A model generated the notes under the pieces. The model was given only the letters and a program-made list of their open reading frames with translations, searched no databases and was not told the DNA's origin. The position numbers and the translations under genes were made by a program. From JAUIKM01 sp964445695 (GTDB lineage: Bacteria > Bacteroidota > Ignavibacteria > Kapaibacteriales > UBA7675), in contig CAYULF010000003.1 of NCBI GenBank assembly GCA_964445695.1, forward strand, positions 186,001 through 250,000: a stretch of DNA of 64,000 nt. The letters are read 5' to 3'. Below, one piece after another: positions 1 through 7,701 of this stretch. Numbering within the stretch: the first letter of the stretch is position 1; each line of letters opens with the position of its first letter.

Positions 1-1027
1 TTTCCGGGGCAATTTCCAATGCCTTCTCAAGCCTGCCTGAATTCAAGCTGGACAGCAATTCAATGTGAAAGATATTGTGCGTCAGTTCCGTACTCGTTTC
101 CGGTGATAAATCACGCAGATCTTTGAAGGACATGACAATCTCAGCTATTTTTTCATACTCGCGCATTTGAATGCAAACATTAACAAAATTGGCTGTGACA
201 ATAATGTACTGGCGTATTTCTTCCTGCATACGGATCGGATTTTCTTTGAGCAATTCAAGCGACTGTTCCCAGTGTTCATACACCGTCTGAATGTTGTTTT
301 TCATTTTTCCAATAATAGCGTGCGTCGCATGGTAACGTAGTTTGGCAGATATTGACAAGGCATTTTCAGCTGATGCCAGGACACTCTGAGATTCGATTTC
401 TGCGATTTCTTCGAGCGAGTCCTGAACACTCGTTGAAAAATTGGTTCTGGCTATGTGGTATGTCAGATCATAGAGATTTTGAATTTGAATCTGATTAAAG
501 AGTCGTTTACACGTGTCATCACTTTGACTGATAACTTCAAGTATTCTCTTTCTGATGTTCGAAGATTCATTGACTTGAATCTGTGTTCGCATCAACTCCT
601 GAACTCGAAACAAAATCAGAAAGTCTTCGTGGCGACGCGCCAGGTCTTCAGCCTTCGTGAGTACTTTTGCGGCCTGGTCGTAGAGTTTCTTGTTGGTAAG
701 AATTTGTGCGTCTTCAATCATGTCGATCAACTTGCGAGAGATCGACTTTTCTGAACGGTACGATCGAAGACTTTGAAGAATGATCTTAAACAGCCGTGAC
801 TTTTCAGAAGCCAGATGGTTGACAAATTTCTCACCTGGAAACCTATGGAGAAGGATGCTCCTCAAGTCCGTTTCACTATAGTGCTCCATTGAGTTAATTG
901 CGTCGAACAGTCGTACATAATTGTTCTGTTCACCAATGACGTGTTTGTTGGAGTACAACTTAAAATAGCGCTTTTCTGCAGGCAGAAGCGACTTTATCAA
1001 TAAAAACAGACTGTCGGATTTCGGCAT
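1..1027 (-). CDS. Helical/TPR-like hypothetical protein, partial (C-terminus beyond left edge)
   Basis: Reading the minus strand from an ATG at 1027 gives 342 codons without a stop up to the window edge, so this is the N-terminal part of a longer gene. The protein starts MPKSDSLFLLIKSLLPAEKR and continues as amphipathic helices rich in Leu, Glu, Lys and Arg, with no signal peptide or membrane segment. The opening resembles a family of uncharacterised TPR-like proteins, often multicopy in Bacteroidota/Chlorobi relatives, that begin with a short Leu-rich helix followed by an EKRYFKL-like motif (here EKRYFKLY). The function is unknown; a scaffold or protein-interaction role is inferred only from the helical repeat character. 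It is divergent from the cassette that starts at 1390 and shares its AT-rich composition. Confidence 0.8.
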   Translation of the reverse strand, partial: MPKSDSLFLLIKSLLPAEKRYFKLYSNKHVIGEQNNYVRLFDAINSMEHYSETDLRSILLHRFPGEKFVNHLASEKSRLFKIILQSLRSYRSEKSISRKLIDMIEDAQILTNKKLYDQAAKVLTKAEDLARRHEDFLILFRVQELMRTQIQVNESSNIRKRILEVISQSDDTCKRLFNQIQIQNLYDLTYHIARTNFSTSVQDSLEEIAEIESQSVLASAENALSISAKLRYHATHAIIGKMKNNIQTVYEHWEQSLELLKENPIRMQEEIRQYIIVTANFVNVCIQMREYEKIAEIVMSFKDLRDLSPETSTELTHNIFHIELLSSLNSGRLEKALEIAPE

Positions 1028-1389
1028 GACTTGCAGTCCTGTTGTGGCAGGTAGTTATAAATTGTTAGATAGTAAAACTATGCTAAAATAAAAAATTTAC
1101 ACATGATATATAGTATTGTGACTCACTAAAGAATACGCCGCATATGGTGCAATATCACCAATAACGTTGTGAGTGCATTCGATATGCTGGCTAAACTCGC
1201 CAGATAACATTCGGCTTAGATACTGCAAAAATCACACTCTTCAAAATGCACCCCACCAGCTCAGACGTGCAGCCAATGGACCGGTTTTTGTTTTTGTACC
1301 ATCTTCCTACCAAACAAATTGCACCTGTCGTTCTTAATAAATCTTTCGGCTGGCAATGACACTCACAGGACACTCCAGAGTTGTGCAGT
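1028..1389. promoter_or_regulatory. AT-rich divergent intergenic region
   Basis: This 362-bp gap separates the left-edge minus-strand gene from the plus-strand cassette and must hold the promoters of both. It is strongly AT-rich between about 1055 and 1130. A short inverted repeat with TGGTG and CACCA arms and a 6-nt spacer lies at 1145-1160. I cannot assign a sigma-factor box with confidence. The small minus-strand ORF at 1191-1409 overlaps the start of the next gene and has no coding character. Confidence 0.45.
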
Positions 1390-1773
1390 ATGAGTCCCGA
1401 CATCGACATTAAATACTACTTTGAAATCGACGACTCAGACGTTCACTTAAGTGGTAAGGATATTTGCGTTCATTGGAAGCACAACGGGCAATTGGCTTTT
1501 CAGCATTCGCTGGAAATAGCGCCAGTTGCAGTGAAGGTTCAGAATGGGTGCTTTTGTCTGGGCAATCTAAAAAAGATACTTCCTTGTACGCGTATCAGGG
1601 TTGACACTTCCAGGGTAGGGCGACTTGTCAGGCTTTATCGACAAGCCGAGACATACTACCTGAGTATTCGAAATATCAGATATTTATTCAATTACCAGAG
1701 AAAGTTAAACCTCCTGGATCAGGCGATAGAAATATCAATCGAAAAAACAGGTGTATACATCTTACGGTATTGA
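1390..1773 (+). CDS. Hypothetical protein, first gene of the deiminase/asparaginase cassette
   Basis: A 127-residue protein I do not recognise. An in-frame TTG lies at 1381; the ATG at 1390 (MSPDIDIKYYF) is preferred although neither has a strong Shine-Dalgarno. The sequence is mixed charged/hydrophobic with alternating patterns that suggest a beta-rich fold (for example IKYYFEI, HLSGKDICVHW, YYLSIRNIRYLF). It has four cysteines in its body and no signal peptide or membrane segment, so it is probably cytoplasmic. The next gene starts 32 bp downstream on the same strand, which suggests co-transcription with the whole cassette. A small adaptor or sensor is possible, but there is no direct evidence. 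Confidence 0.6.
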   Translation: MSPDIDIKYYFEIDDSDVHLSGKDICVHWKHNGQLAFQHSLEIAPVAVKVQNGCFCLGNLKKILPCTRIRVDTSRVGRLVRLYRQAETYYLSIRNIRYLFNYQRKLNLLDQAIEISIEKTGVYILRY

Positions 1774-1805
1774 TTCATTTCAGACCATATTTGGAGAGTA
1801 AATGC

Positions 1806-2306
1806 ATGGCAACGACAATTCAACTTCCGGCAAGTTATGATCTTGATGACTACACAATCCAGATCGTTGATAGTGAGAAGATTATCATTCGGACATGCAG
1901 TGGAGGAGCCTGGAGCGAACAAGAGCACAATCTGATTACAGGTGGTTCAGTTAGAGTATTCGTACAAGATGGCCAATTTAACATTGACACAACCGCCATC
2001 ACCGGAGTTCCCGAAGAGATTAAATTGCGAATATTTAACAATAAACGGTCTTGGACTAAATTTCTGTTGACAAAGATAAATGATGTTCATACAGTCGAAC
2101 TAGTAGGGGCGGATGATTGGCGGTATATCTGCAACCTCGTCAATGTCAGTGCAAGAGAACAACATCGGTTTACTCTGAACAGAGTATCGGTTAAAATAGA
2201 ACGACGCGAAATCGATGGCTTTGATCATCTGGTATTGACTTATGATCCAGATGATTTGGGTGAGATAGACAATGCTGGGTACATTTCTCTCAGAGAAATC
2301 GGATAA
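1806..2306 (+). CDS. Hypothetical beta-rich protein, second gene of the cassette
   Basis: A 166-residue protein of unknown family. The frame is open from a TTG at 1770, but the ATG at 1806 (MATTIQLPASYD) has a GGAGAG Shine-Dalgarno about 9 bp upstream and is the likely start. The sequence consists of short predicted beta strands (DYTIQIVDSEKIIIRT, VRVFVQDGQFNI, HRFTLNRVSVKIERRE) separated by polar turns, so a beta-sandwich-like soluble protein is likely. There is no signal peptide. It lies 32 bp after the previous gene and 53 bp before the deiminase-like gene. It shares the beta-rich look of the first gene, but I see no clear sequence similarity between them. Confidence 0.7.
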   Translation: MATTIQLPASYDLDDYTIQIVDSEKIIIRTCSGGAWSEQEHNLITGGSVRVFVQDGQFNIDTTAITGVPEEIKLRIFNNKRSWTKFLLTKINDVHTVELVGADDWRYICNLVNVSAREQHRFTLNRVSVKIERREIDGFDHLVLTYDPDDLGEIDNAGYISLREIG

Positions 2307-2359
2307 GTACTTCAACTACGAATCCATGAACACCATAAATCTTCTGCGGCTATAATAAT

Positions 2360-3682
2360 ATGCACAATCGATGGTTCCGAGCAGTCTCCAGCGTGTACGG
2401 CAGAATTGAACAAGTAATGTTCGTGTATCCCGGTAATGATTGCGACAGAACGCAACTGTTGCGGTTGTATCAGGAGGCGTATCGATTGATTCCCAGTCGC
2501 GTTGAGTTTTATGTCTTTGCTGTAGTTGGCAGTCAAAAGGACACCGAACGAAACCTGGATGAAATTGTCGAAGAAATCAGGATGTATTTCGCTGAAGCGA
2601 CAAATAGCAATGTTCGTGATAGCCGCGTTCAAACTATCATTCTTGGAACCGTGCAAGAGTTAAAAGGAGCGGTTCGAGAATGGGTACAGGATCTGTTTTT
2701 TGTGCTTGAAAGTGAGAGTCGTGTTCCCGTCTTTTTGCAGCAGGTGCACTTCAGGCACGAACGAGAGGTTGGCTACAGCAATACCCAAATTGCAGAGACC
2801 TTTGCATCCGCGACGGATTTCCTGGTTAAACCATTCCCATACTTCATCACAGGTGGAAATATACTTGTCGGTGACAACTATATGATTGCATCCAAGGCGA
2901 TTCTTAACAGAAACAAAAGCCAATATGAGAAATCAGAAGCTGAAATAACCGAAGCATTCAGATGTGGGTTTGGCGTCGAAAATCTCATATGGATCAGGGC
3001 TCTTGAAACTGCGGATGCCTCTTTGCTAGGACATATCGACATGTACATGAACTTAGGTGGAAAAGTGTATGAGGACTACTCATGGAAAGAACTGATATTT
3101 CTTGGAGAGATCAGAGAAGATTGCATCGACGAGAAGCTGGATCCCGCATCGCCTGAAATTGAGACTTGCAAAAAACAACTTGATGAAATCGCCTCTCACC
3201 TTGAAAGGTTTAACAGCGACGGACTTAGATTCAAGGTTGAAAGAATTCCGCTCCTCCTTCATTACAAGCGCGGCCGCTCTCCAGAATTGGTGGTGCGATC
3301 GTATAACAACTGTCTGGTAGAAGTTTATGGCAGAGTCAGGAATGTTTACCTTCCTCGATATCGAGAAAAGCTTGAACAGTTTCGGGTGGGTGGGGCAGCG
3401 ATTGAGCAGGAATTGGTTGAAACATATGAACGATATGGATTCTCTGTGAGTTTTATTGATGGAAATTTCGATACACTGAGCGATAACCAGGGATCTTTTC
3501 GATGCATTTCCAAAGTCCTCAAACGAAGCCACACGGAAGTCAGAGGTTGGAATTTTGATTTCAGTCACACTAGACTCAGGTTCAATGGCAATGATCAAGG
3601 AATTGCGAAACAGTATCAGGAAAAGATTGAAGAAGTCTTGGCAGCATATAGAAAAGAACGCAATTCAAAACATACCAATTAA
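2360..3682 (+). CDS. Peptidylarginine-deiminase-like enzyme (guanidino-modifying superfamily)
   Basis: A 440-residue protein with the landmarks of the guanidino-group-modifying fold, closest by eye to the catalytic domain of protein-arginine deiminases. Visible motifs are REWVQD (Asp101, compare the W-x-Q-D of PADs), TGGN at 154-157, GHIDMY at 214-219 (His215 and Asp217, compare GHVDEF), and FIDGNF followed by QGSFRC ending in Cys372 (compare the FIN/FID...GEVHC segment with the nucleophilic Cys). All four catalytic positions (Asp, His, Asp, Cys) are therefore present. Family knowledge predicts hydrolysis of a guanidinium group, such as arginine to citrulline plus ammonia. No signal peptide is seen, unlike secreted Porphyromonas PAD, so it should act in the cytoplasm. 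The substrate (protein, free arginine or another guanidino compound) cannot be told from sequence. Confidence 0.75.
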   Translation: MHNRWFRAVSSVYGRIEQVMFVYPGNDCDRTQLLRLYQEAYRLIPSRVEFYVFAVVGSQKDTERNLDEIVEEIRMYFAEATNSNVRDSRVQTIILGTVQELKGAVREWVQDLFFVLESESRVPVFLQQVHFRHEREVGYSNTQIAETFASATDFLVKPFPYFITGGNILVGDNYMIASKAILNRNKSQYEKSEAEITEAFRCGFGVENLIWIRALETADASLLGHIDMYMNLGGKVYEDYSWKELIFLGEIREDCIDEKLDPASPEIETCKKQLDEIASHLERFNSDGLRFKVERIPLLLHYKRGRSPELVVRSYNNCLVEVYGRVRNVYLPRYREKLEQFRVGGAAIEQELVETYERYGFSVSFIDGNFDTLSDNQGSFRCISKVLKRSHTEVRGWNFDFSHTRLRFNGNDQGIAKQYQEKIEEVLAAYRKERNSKHTN

Positions 3683-3708
3683 CACATGATAAACGGTGAG
3701 ATATTATT

Positions 3709-4884
3709 ATGGCTATTGAATATCGAAATCTCCGACAATTATACTCTGACGGTAAATATCGTGAACTTGCACAGAATGCAAGTACAATATTGTGCGCCCT
3801 CTTAAGGGAAGTATATCAGAAGACTTTCGTTGAACTGGACCAGGACAATCGAAAAGATGTTCTGGTTGAGCAAGACAAAATAGGCGAGGGAAGAGCTGTC
3901 GGAGTATTTGACCTCGACATGATGGCACGGCTGGTACAAAGCTACAGGATCCCGGCGCATGTTGGAAGTCCAACTACCAAGCGATTGTTGCGGACGTTCA
4001 ATTATGAGCAGATTGCTGAAATTATTGCCGAACTACAACGATTGGATGTTGATCGCGCAAGCGACGACAGTTCCAAACTGTCGGCTCAGCAAGTTATTCT
4101 TTCTGTTGTTGCATTGCTGAAGTTTCTCGACAAAATCAAAATAGGTACCAGCGAATTGCTGTCAGAGCCTCGCATTGTGGAAGAACAAATTAAAGCTCTT
4201 GAAAAGCGTGAACGCGATCTGGAAGACGAACGTCAGGCGATCATGCGTGAATATGGCCTCGACAATGTTGATAATAAAAATGTTGAACACAAGATATTCA
4301 ACATTTTTCGAAACCGTGGACTATTGGTTAACCCCCACGATGATCGACGAAATGTTTCGTTTAAAGTTGAAACTTTTGTCAATCTACTTGGCGAAATCCA
4401 AACCCAGATTATTGACAAGTGTGTGCCAAGTCAGCAATATTCCGAAGCTAATAGCGAAGTACGTTCAATTACAGAAGTCGCAAATGAAATCCTCCGCAAA
4501 GCAGGTTACAGCTGCGGACTAAGATTTGGCCGAGCCCTTTATGAGTTGTTTCAGCGAGAGCCGGAGGCTCTCTCTTTAACGCAGAAAATTAACCGATGGT
4601 GTGAGTTTGATTCGGATGTGGGTTTCGGCCGGTTTCGAAACGAAATCGTCTTCGACGAATCAACCAATACTGTATCGGGGAAGATTGTACTTGCCGACAA
4701 CTTTCTCGTTGCAAATAGAGACTCGAATGAACGAAATGTTTGCAGTTTCATGTCGGGTTACATTCAGGGCGTGCTAGATAAAATTGTTCGGATTCCCACC
4801 AGAGTCCAACACACACCCTCAGAAAATTGTGAGCAAACGAATCCACTGAAAGCGCAGTGTGACTTTATTATAGTGCAAGAGTGA
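3709..4884 (+). CDS. Two-domain hypothetical protein: helical N-terminus plus V4R-like C-terminus
   Basis: A 391-residue protein. Residues 1-140 are all-helical, starting with a motif like those of HEPN or effector-associated helical domains (YRELAQNASTILCALLREVY). Residues about 165-190 form a short Lys/Glu/Arg-rich coiled coil. From about 255 to the end the pattern fits a V4R (4-vinyl-reductase/heme-NO-binding-like) domain: RFGRALYELF helix, GFGRF strand turn, VCSFMSGYIQG (Cys345), then ENCEQ...AQCDF with Cys374 and Cys384, matching the C-x(n)-C-x-F ending of that family. V4R domains bind small hydrophobic ligands or metals and often switch regulators, so a sensor role in the cassette is inferred. 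Gaps are 26 bp upstream and 46 bp downstream. The N-terminal assignment is weak. Confidence 0.65.
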   Translation: MAIEYRNLRQLYSDGKYRELAQNASTILCALLREVYQKTFVELDQDNRKDVLVEQDKIGEGRAVGVFDLDMMARLVQSYRIPAHVGSPTTKRLLRTFNYEQIAEIIAELQRLDVDRASDDSSKLSAQQVILSVVALLKFLDKIKIGTSELLSEPRIVEEQIKALEKRERDLEDERQAIMREYGLDNVDNKNVEHKIFNIFRNRGLLVNPHDDRRNVSFKVETFVNLLGEIQTQIIDKCVPSQQYSEANSEVRSITEVANEILRKAGYSCGLRFGRALYELFQREPEALSLTQKINRWCEFDSDVGFGRFRNEIVFDESTNTVSGKIVLADNFLVANRDSNERNVCSFMSGYIQGVLDKIVRIPTRVQHTPSENCEQTNPLKAQCDFIIVQE

Positions 4885-4930
4885 TATTCACTCTGCTGCA
4901 TTTAACTGTTGTTTCAATAGCAAAAATATT

Positions 4931-5926
4931 ATGACAATAGAACACCTCCTGGAAGACCTGAAGCGTGAGCTTCAATCTGTCGGAGCGGGCAGAATTGCAA
5001 TGCAGAGATATTTCGCAGCGCGCGAAAAAATACGCAAAGATATCCCAACAGGTTTGACCGTGATGGCGGAAATTGTCGATTTCATCCCCAACGCCTTCAA
5101 ACATCGAATTTCAACAAAGGTGCAAGCAATGAGTGAACTGATCAATAATTCTGAGACTGAGCAGACGAACAACTCCGTAGACGTCGGCTTGATTGCGGCT
5201 GTGCGCAACGTTGAGTTCAGAGCAGTTAAACAACAATTGATGGATGACGACTGGACACAAGAGCGTGTTGCCGACCAAATATTCTATAGAGGATCTGTTA
5301 AATCGGGCGGACGAGATGTAGGGATCGCGTGTGCATATTTGCAGGAAAAGGGAATGGTTGATACCGCAATAATTGCAGGCACGATGATTTCAACATGGAA
5401 GCCAAAACTCCTGGTAAACGTTGGGATGGCTGCAGGTATTTACAGCAATACAAACTTTGGTGACTTGATTGTCCCAACTAGTATAATACGACATGATTCC
5501 GGAGAATTAAATGAGGACGGACATTGGCATGAAATACAGCCTGCTCAGACTGATGTGAGACTATTGCAGCAACTCCAGAATGAACCAGACGAAACCCTCC
5601 TGAAAATCTACAATGCCTGGCCTGGTAGAAAGAACTACTCATTGCCGAGGGTCCACTTCTCTCCAATGGCATGCGGGAGCGCACTCATATACAGTGAACG
5701 AATAGTTAATGAGATTCGAAATCGTGGCCGCAACATCGTTGGGTATGATCTGGAGAGTTACGCCATTCACAGGGCTTGCCAGTTGCTTAATGGTGGAAGC
5801 ACAAAAGCGCTGGTTATCAAAGCGATTTCAGACTTTGCAGTTAAAATCCAGGATGAAGAGAGAGAATATGCTGCATTCGTGAGTGCGCAGTTCTTCAAAC
5901 ACGTCATTGGCAAACTTGTTAATTAA
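4931..5926 (+). CDS. Nucleoside phosphorylase/nucleosidase-fold protein with helical N-terminus
   Basis: A 331-residue protein. Residues 1-80 are helical and unlike any enzyme core; residues about 82-331 follow the PNP/UDP phosphorylase (MTA/SAH nucleosidase-like) fold. Landmarks are DVGLIAAVRNVEFRAV at the first strand, LLVNVGMAAGI plus NFGDLIVPTS (the family's G-x-A-G and GD-V/I-V segments), GYDLESYAI (the ME/LE ribose-binding glutamate region) and KAISDFAVK (the catalytic K-x-I-S-D strand with its aspartate). Stand-alone members cleave N-glycosidic bonds of nucleosides. Versions attached to helical adaptors occur as effectors in NTPase-linked bacterial conflict and signalling systems. The start ATG at 4931 lacks an obvious Shine-Dalgarno. 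The substrate is unknown. Confidence 0.8.
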   Translation: MTIEHLLEDLKRELQSVGAGRIAMQRYFAAREKIRKDIPTGLTVMAEIVDFIPNAFKHRISTKVQAMSELINNSETEQTNNSVDVGLIAAVRNVEFRAVKQQLMDDDWTQERVADQIFYRGSVKSGGRDVGIACAYLQEKGMVDTAIIAGTMISTWKPKLLVNVGMAAGIYSNTNFGDLIVPTSIIRHDSGELNEDGHWHEIQPAQTDVRLLQQLQNEPDETLLKIYNAWPGRKNYSLPRVHFSPMACGSALIYSERIVNEIRNRGRNIVGYDLESYAIHRACQLLNGGSTKALVIKAISDFAVKIQDEEREYAAFVSAQFFKHVIGKLVN

Positions 5927-5958
5927 GACTAAACCCACACTTGAACAAAGGAATGCAA

Positions 5959-7413
5959 ATGAATATCCTCATAATCTATACTGGCGGTACAATTGGATCT
6001 GTAAGGCAGGATGAAAAAGCGCCTGACTCGCCTCTGATACCTGGTGAAGCCAATCAATTGTTGAGTCGATTGCCTCTCATTGAAAACGAAAAAAACATCA
6101 TTGTAAATGGTCGAAAGGTCGGGTTAAACGTAATCAACTTTGATCCACTGTTGGATTCATCAGACATCCGACCTGCTGATTGGCAAAAAATGGTCAAGTG
6201 TATCAGCGAGAATTACACAGAATATGATGGATTTGTAGTACTGCACGGTACTGACACCATGGCTTACACAGCATCGGCGTTGGCTTTCATGTTGGAAAAT
6301 CTGGATAAACCTGTTATTGTGACGGGCTCTCAGCGGCCGATCGGAGAAAATCGTTCCGATGCAGTTCAGAATATTGTTACGGCAATCGAAATTGCCTCGA
6401 TGACGGTCAAAAATTCAATCAGCAATGAACCTCTAGTAAAAGAAGTTTGTGTACTGTTTCACAACAAGTTGCTGCGTGGCTCTCGAGTAACTAAGGTATC
6501 TGCGAGTGCATACAATGGTTTTGATACACCGAATTGCGAACTGTTGGGAGAGGCTGGTGAACATATTGAAATAAATGAAAAAATATTGATGCCAAAATGG
6601 GCAAGAAGATTTAACCCGACTTACAATCTCGAAACAAAAATCGCAATCATCGAAATATCCCCTCTCATGGACTACGATGTCCTCAGGACGATAATGCTGG
6701 AGTCTAAATTGAGAGCTGTGATATTGAAAACATATGGTACCGGCAATGCACCGACAGATCAGAAGTTTCTGGATATAATTGAAGAGGCCGTTAACAATGA
6801 CGTCAGAATTGTAGATGTCACGCAGTGTCTGCAGGGTATGGTTGAACTAGGCTTGTATGATGTGAGCGCCGGACTTTTGGAGCGAGGCGTAATATCAGGG
6901 ATAGATATGACTCCTGAAGCTGCTCAAACAAAAATGGCCTACCTGATGGGGGCTGAAAAACGTCTGGCCTTGAACATCGACGACCTTATGCGCATTAATC
7001 TTCGAGGAGAACAATCACGCAGTTTGTTTGATCTGAAAATCAGCGGAACAGAGAACCCAGGCAAAACTCACACGGTGTATCAGGTCAGTCCACATTTTCC
7101 GGCTGCCAACCACTTTAAGGATCGCCGGATTCTGAGTGCTATGTTGAGGATCCTGGGAGTCGAGGTTGAAGATACGGACTCTGCAATATTGACCTTGTCT
7201 ATCACATTGAATGAACGGGAAAGCGATGCTATACGTTCTGAAAACATCCAATGGGACAAAAATTCCGCCGTTGGTAAAAACATGTTTATAAACATTACGG
7301 ATGCGGTAAGGCATCATATCAATCTTGACTATAGAAACTCAGTGAAAGTCACATGCCGTTCCGGACAAAACATTTCCTGGAAGAGCATGAGTCTGGCGAT
7401 CTTCACCAGTTGA
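5959..7413 (+). CDS. Type I L-asparaginase with additional C-terminal domain
   Basis: The asparaginase domain covers about residues 1-340 of 484. The first catalytic loop is YTGGTIG (Thr11 in this numbering), the second is HGTDTMAYTAS (Thr98, Asp99), and VTGSQRPIGENRSDA and TYGTGNAP are the usual substrate-pocket segments. It should hydrolyse asparagine, or a related amide, to aspartate plus ammonia. There is no signal peptide, as expected for cytoplasmic type I enzymes. The ATG at 5959 follows AAAGGA with 6 bp spacing; upstream in-frame TTG (5941) and ATG (5953) are less likely. The roughly 145-residue extension from LFDLKISGTE onward looks beta-rich and is absent from the usual ~340-residue enzyme; I do not recognise it. 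This is the last gene of the cassette, 32 bp after the nucleosidase-like gene. Confidence 0.88.
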   Translation: MNILIIYTGGTIGSVRQDEKAPDSPLIPGEANQLLSRLPLIENEKNIIVNGRKVGLNVINFDPLLDSSDIRPADWQKMVKCISENYTEYDGFVVLHGTDTMAYTASALAFMLENLDKPVIVTGSQRPIGENRSDAVQNIVTAIEIASMTVKNSISNEPLVKEVCVLFHNKLLRGSRVTKVSASAYNGFDTPNCELLGEAGEHIEINEKILMPKWARRFNPTYNLETKIAIIEISPLMDYDVLRTIMLESKLRAVILKTYGTGNAPTDQKFLDIIEEAVNNDVRIVDVTQCLQGMVELGLYDVSAGLLERGVISGIDMTPEAAQTKMAYLMGAEKRLALNIDDLMRINLRGEQSRSLFDLKISGTENPGKTHTVYQVSPHFPAANHFKDRRILSAMLRILGVEVEDTDSAILTLSITLNERESDAIRSENIQWDKNSAVGKNMFINITDAVRHHINLDYRNSVKVTCRSGQNISWKSMSLAIFTS

Positions 7414-7417
7414 TGAT

Positions 7418-7438
7418 TGAGGAGTTTTTTACTCCTCA
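7418..7438. terminator. Hairpin between convergent genes
   Basis: Perfect 8-bp arms TGAGGAGT and ACTCCTCA flank a five-T loop, just after the asparaginase stop codon and overlapping the end of the minus-strand lipoprotein gene. There is no T-tract after the stem on the plus strand, so a terminator or 3'-end stabiliser is plausible but not certain. Confidence 0.5.
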
Positions 7439-7656
7439 CACGGACACACCCGCCCCGGGGCGCTGCGCCAGAACGTCCGCTCCGGCTCCGAGCCGCTGGC
7501 CGGAATCACAACCTTGATGCAGGCCGAATCGTTGTCGCAGGGGTTTTCGTCGTCGTCCGAGCAGGAGGGAGCCAGACCGACAATCATTAAACAGAGCAGC
7601 GACCACATCGCCGCTCGCAGAGGGAGTGAATTGGATATGAAGTTAAACACCGGCAT
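7429..7656 (-). CDS. Small putative lipoprotein
   Basis: A 75-residue ORF. A hydrophobic segment (MWSLLCLMIVGLA) is followed by a lipobox-like PSC and an acidic Ser/Asp/Asn-rich stretch (SDDDENPCDNDSAC), which is the look of a small exported lipoprotein. The ATG at 7656 has no clear Shine-Dalgarno, and the internal ATG at 7608 would give a more standard signal peptide. The region is GC-richer than the cassette to the left, so this gene probably marks the return to the chromosomal backbone. Function unknown. Confidence 0.45.
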   Translation of the reverse strand: MPVFNFISNSLPLRAAMWSLLCLMIVGLAPSCSDDDENPCDNDSACIKVVIPASGSEPERTFWRSAPGRVCPCEE

Positions 7657-7701
7657 TCAGTTGTTTTGATTTACAATTCTGTTAACACTCGCTCTGGGAG
7701 T

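Noticed and set aside
1191..1409. Minus-strand 72-residue ORF before the cassette
   Set aside because: Overlaps the start of the first cassette gene and has no start signal.
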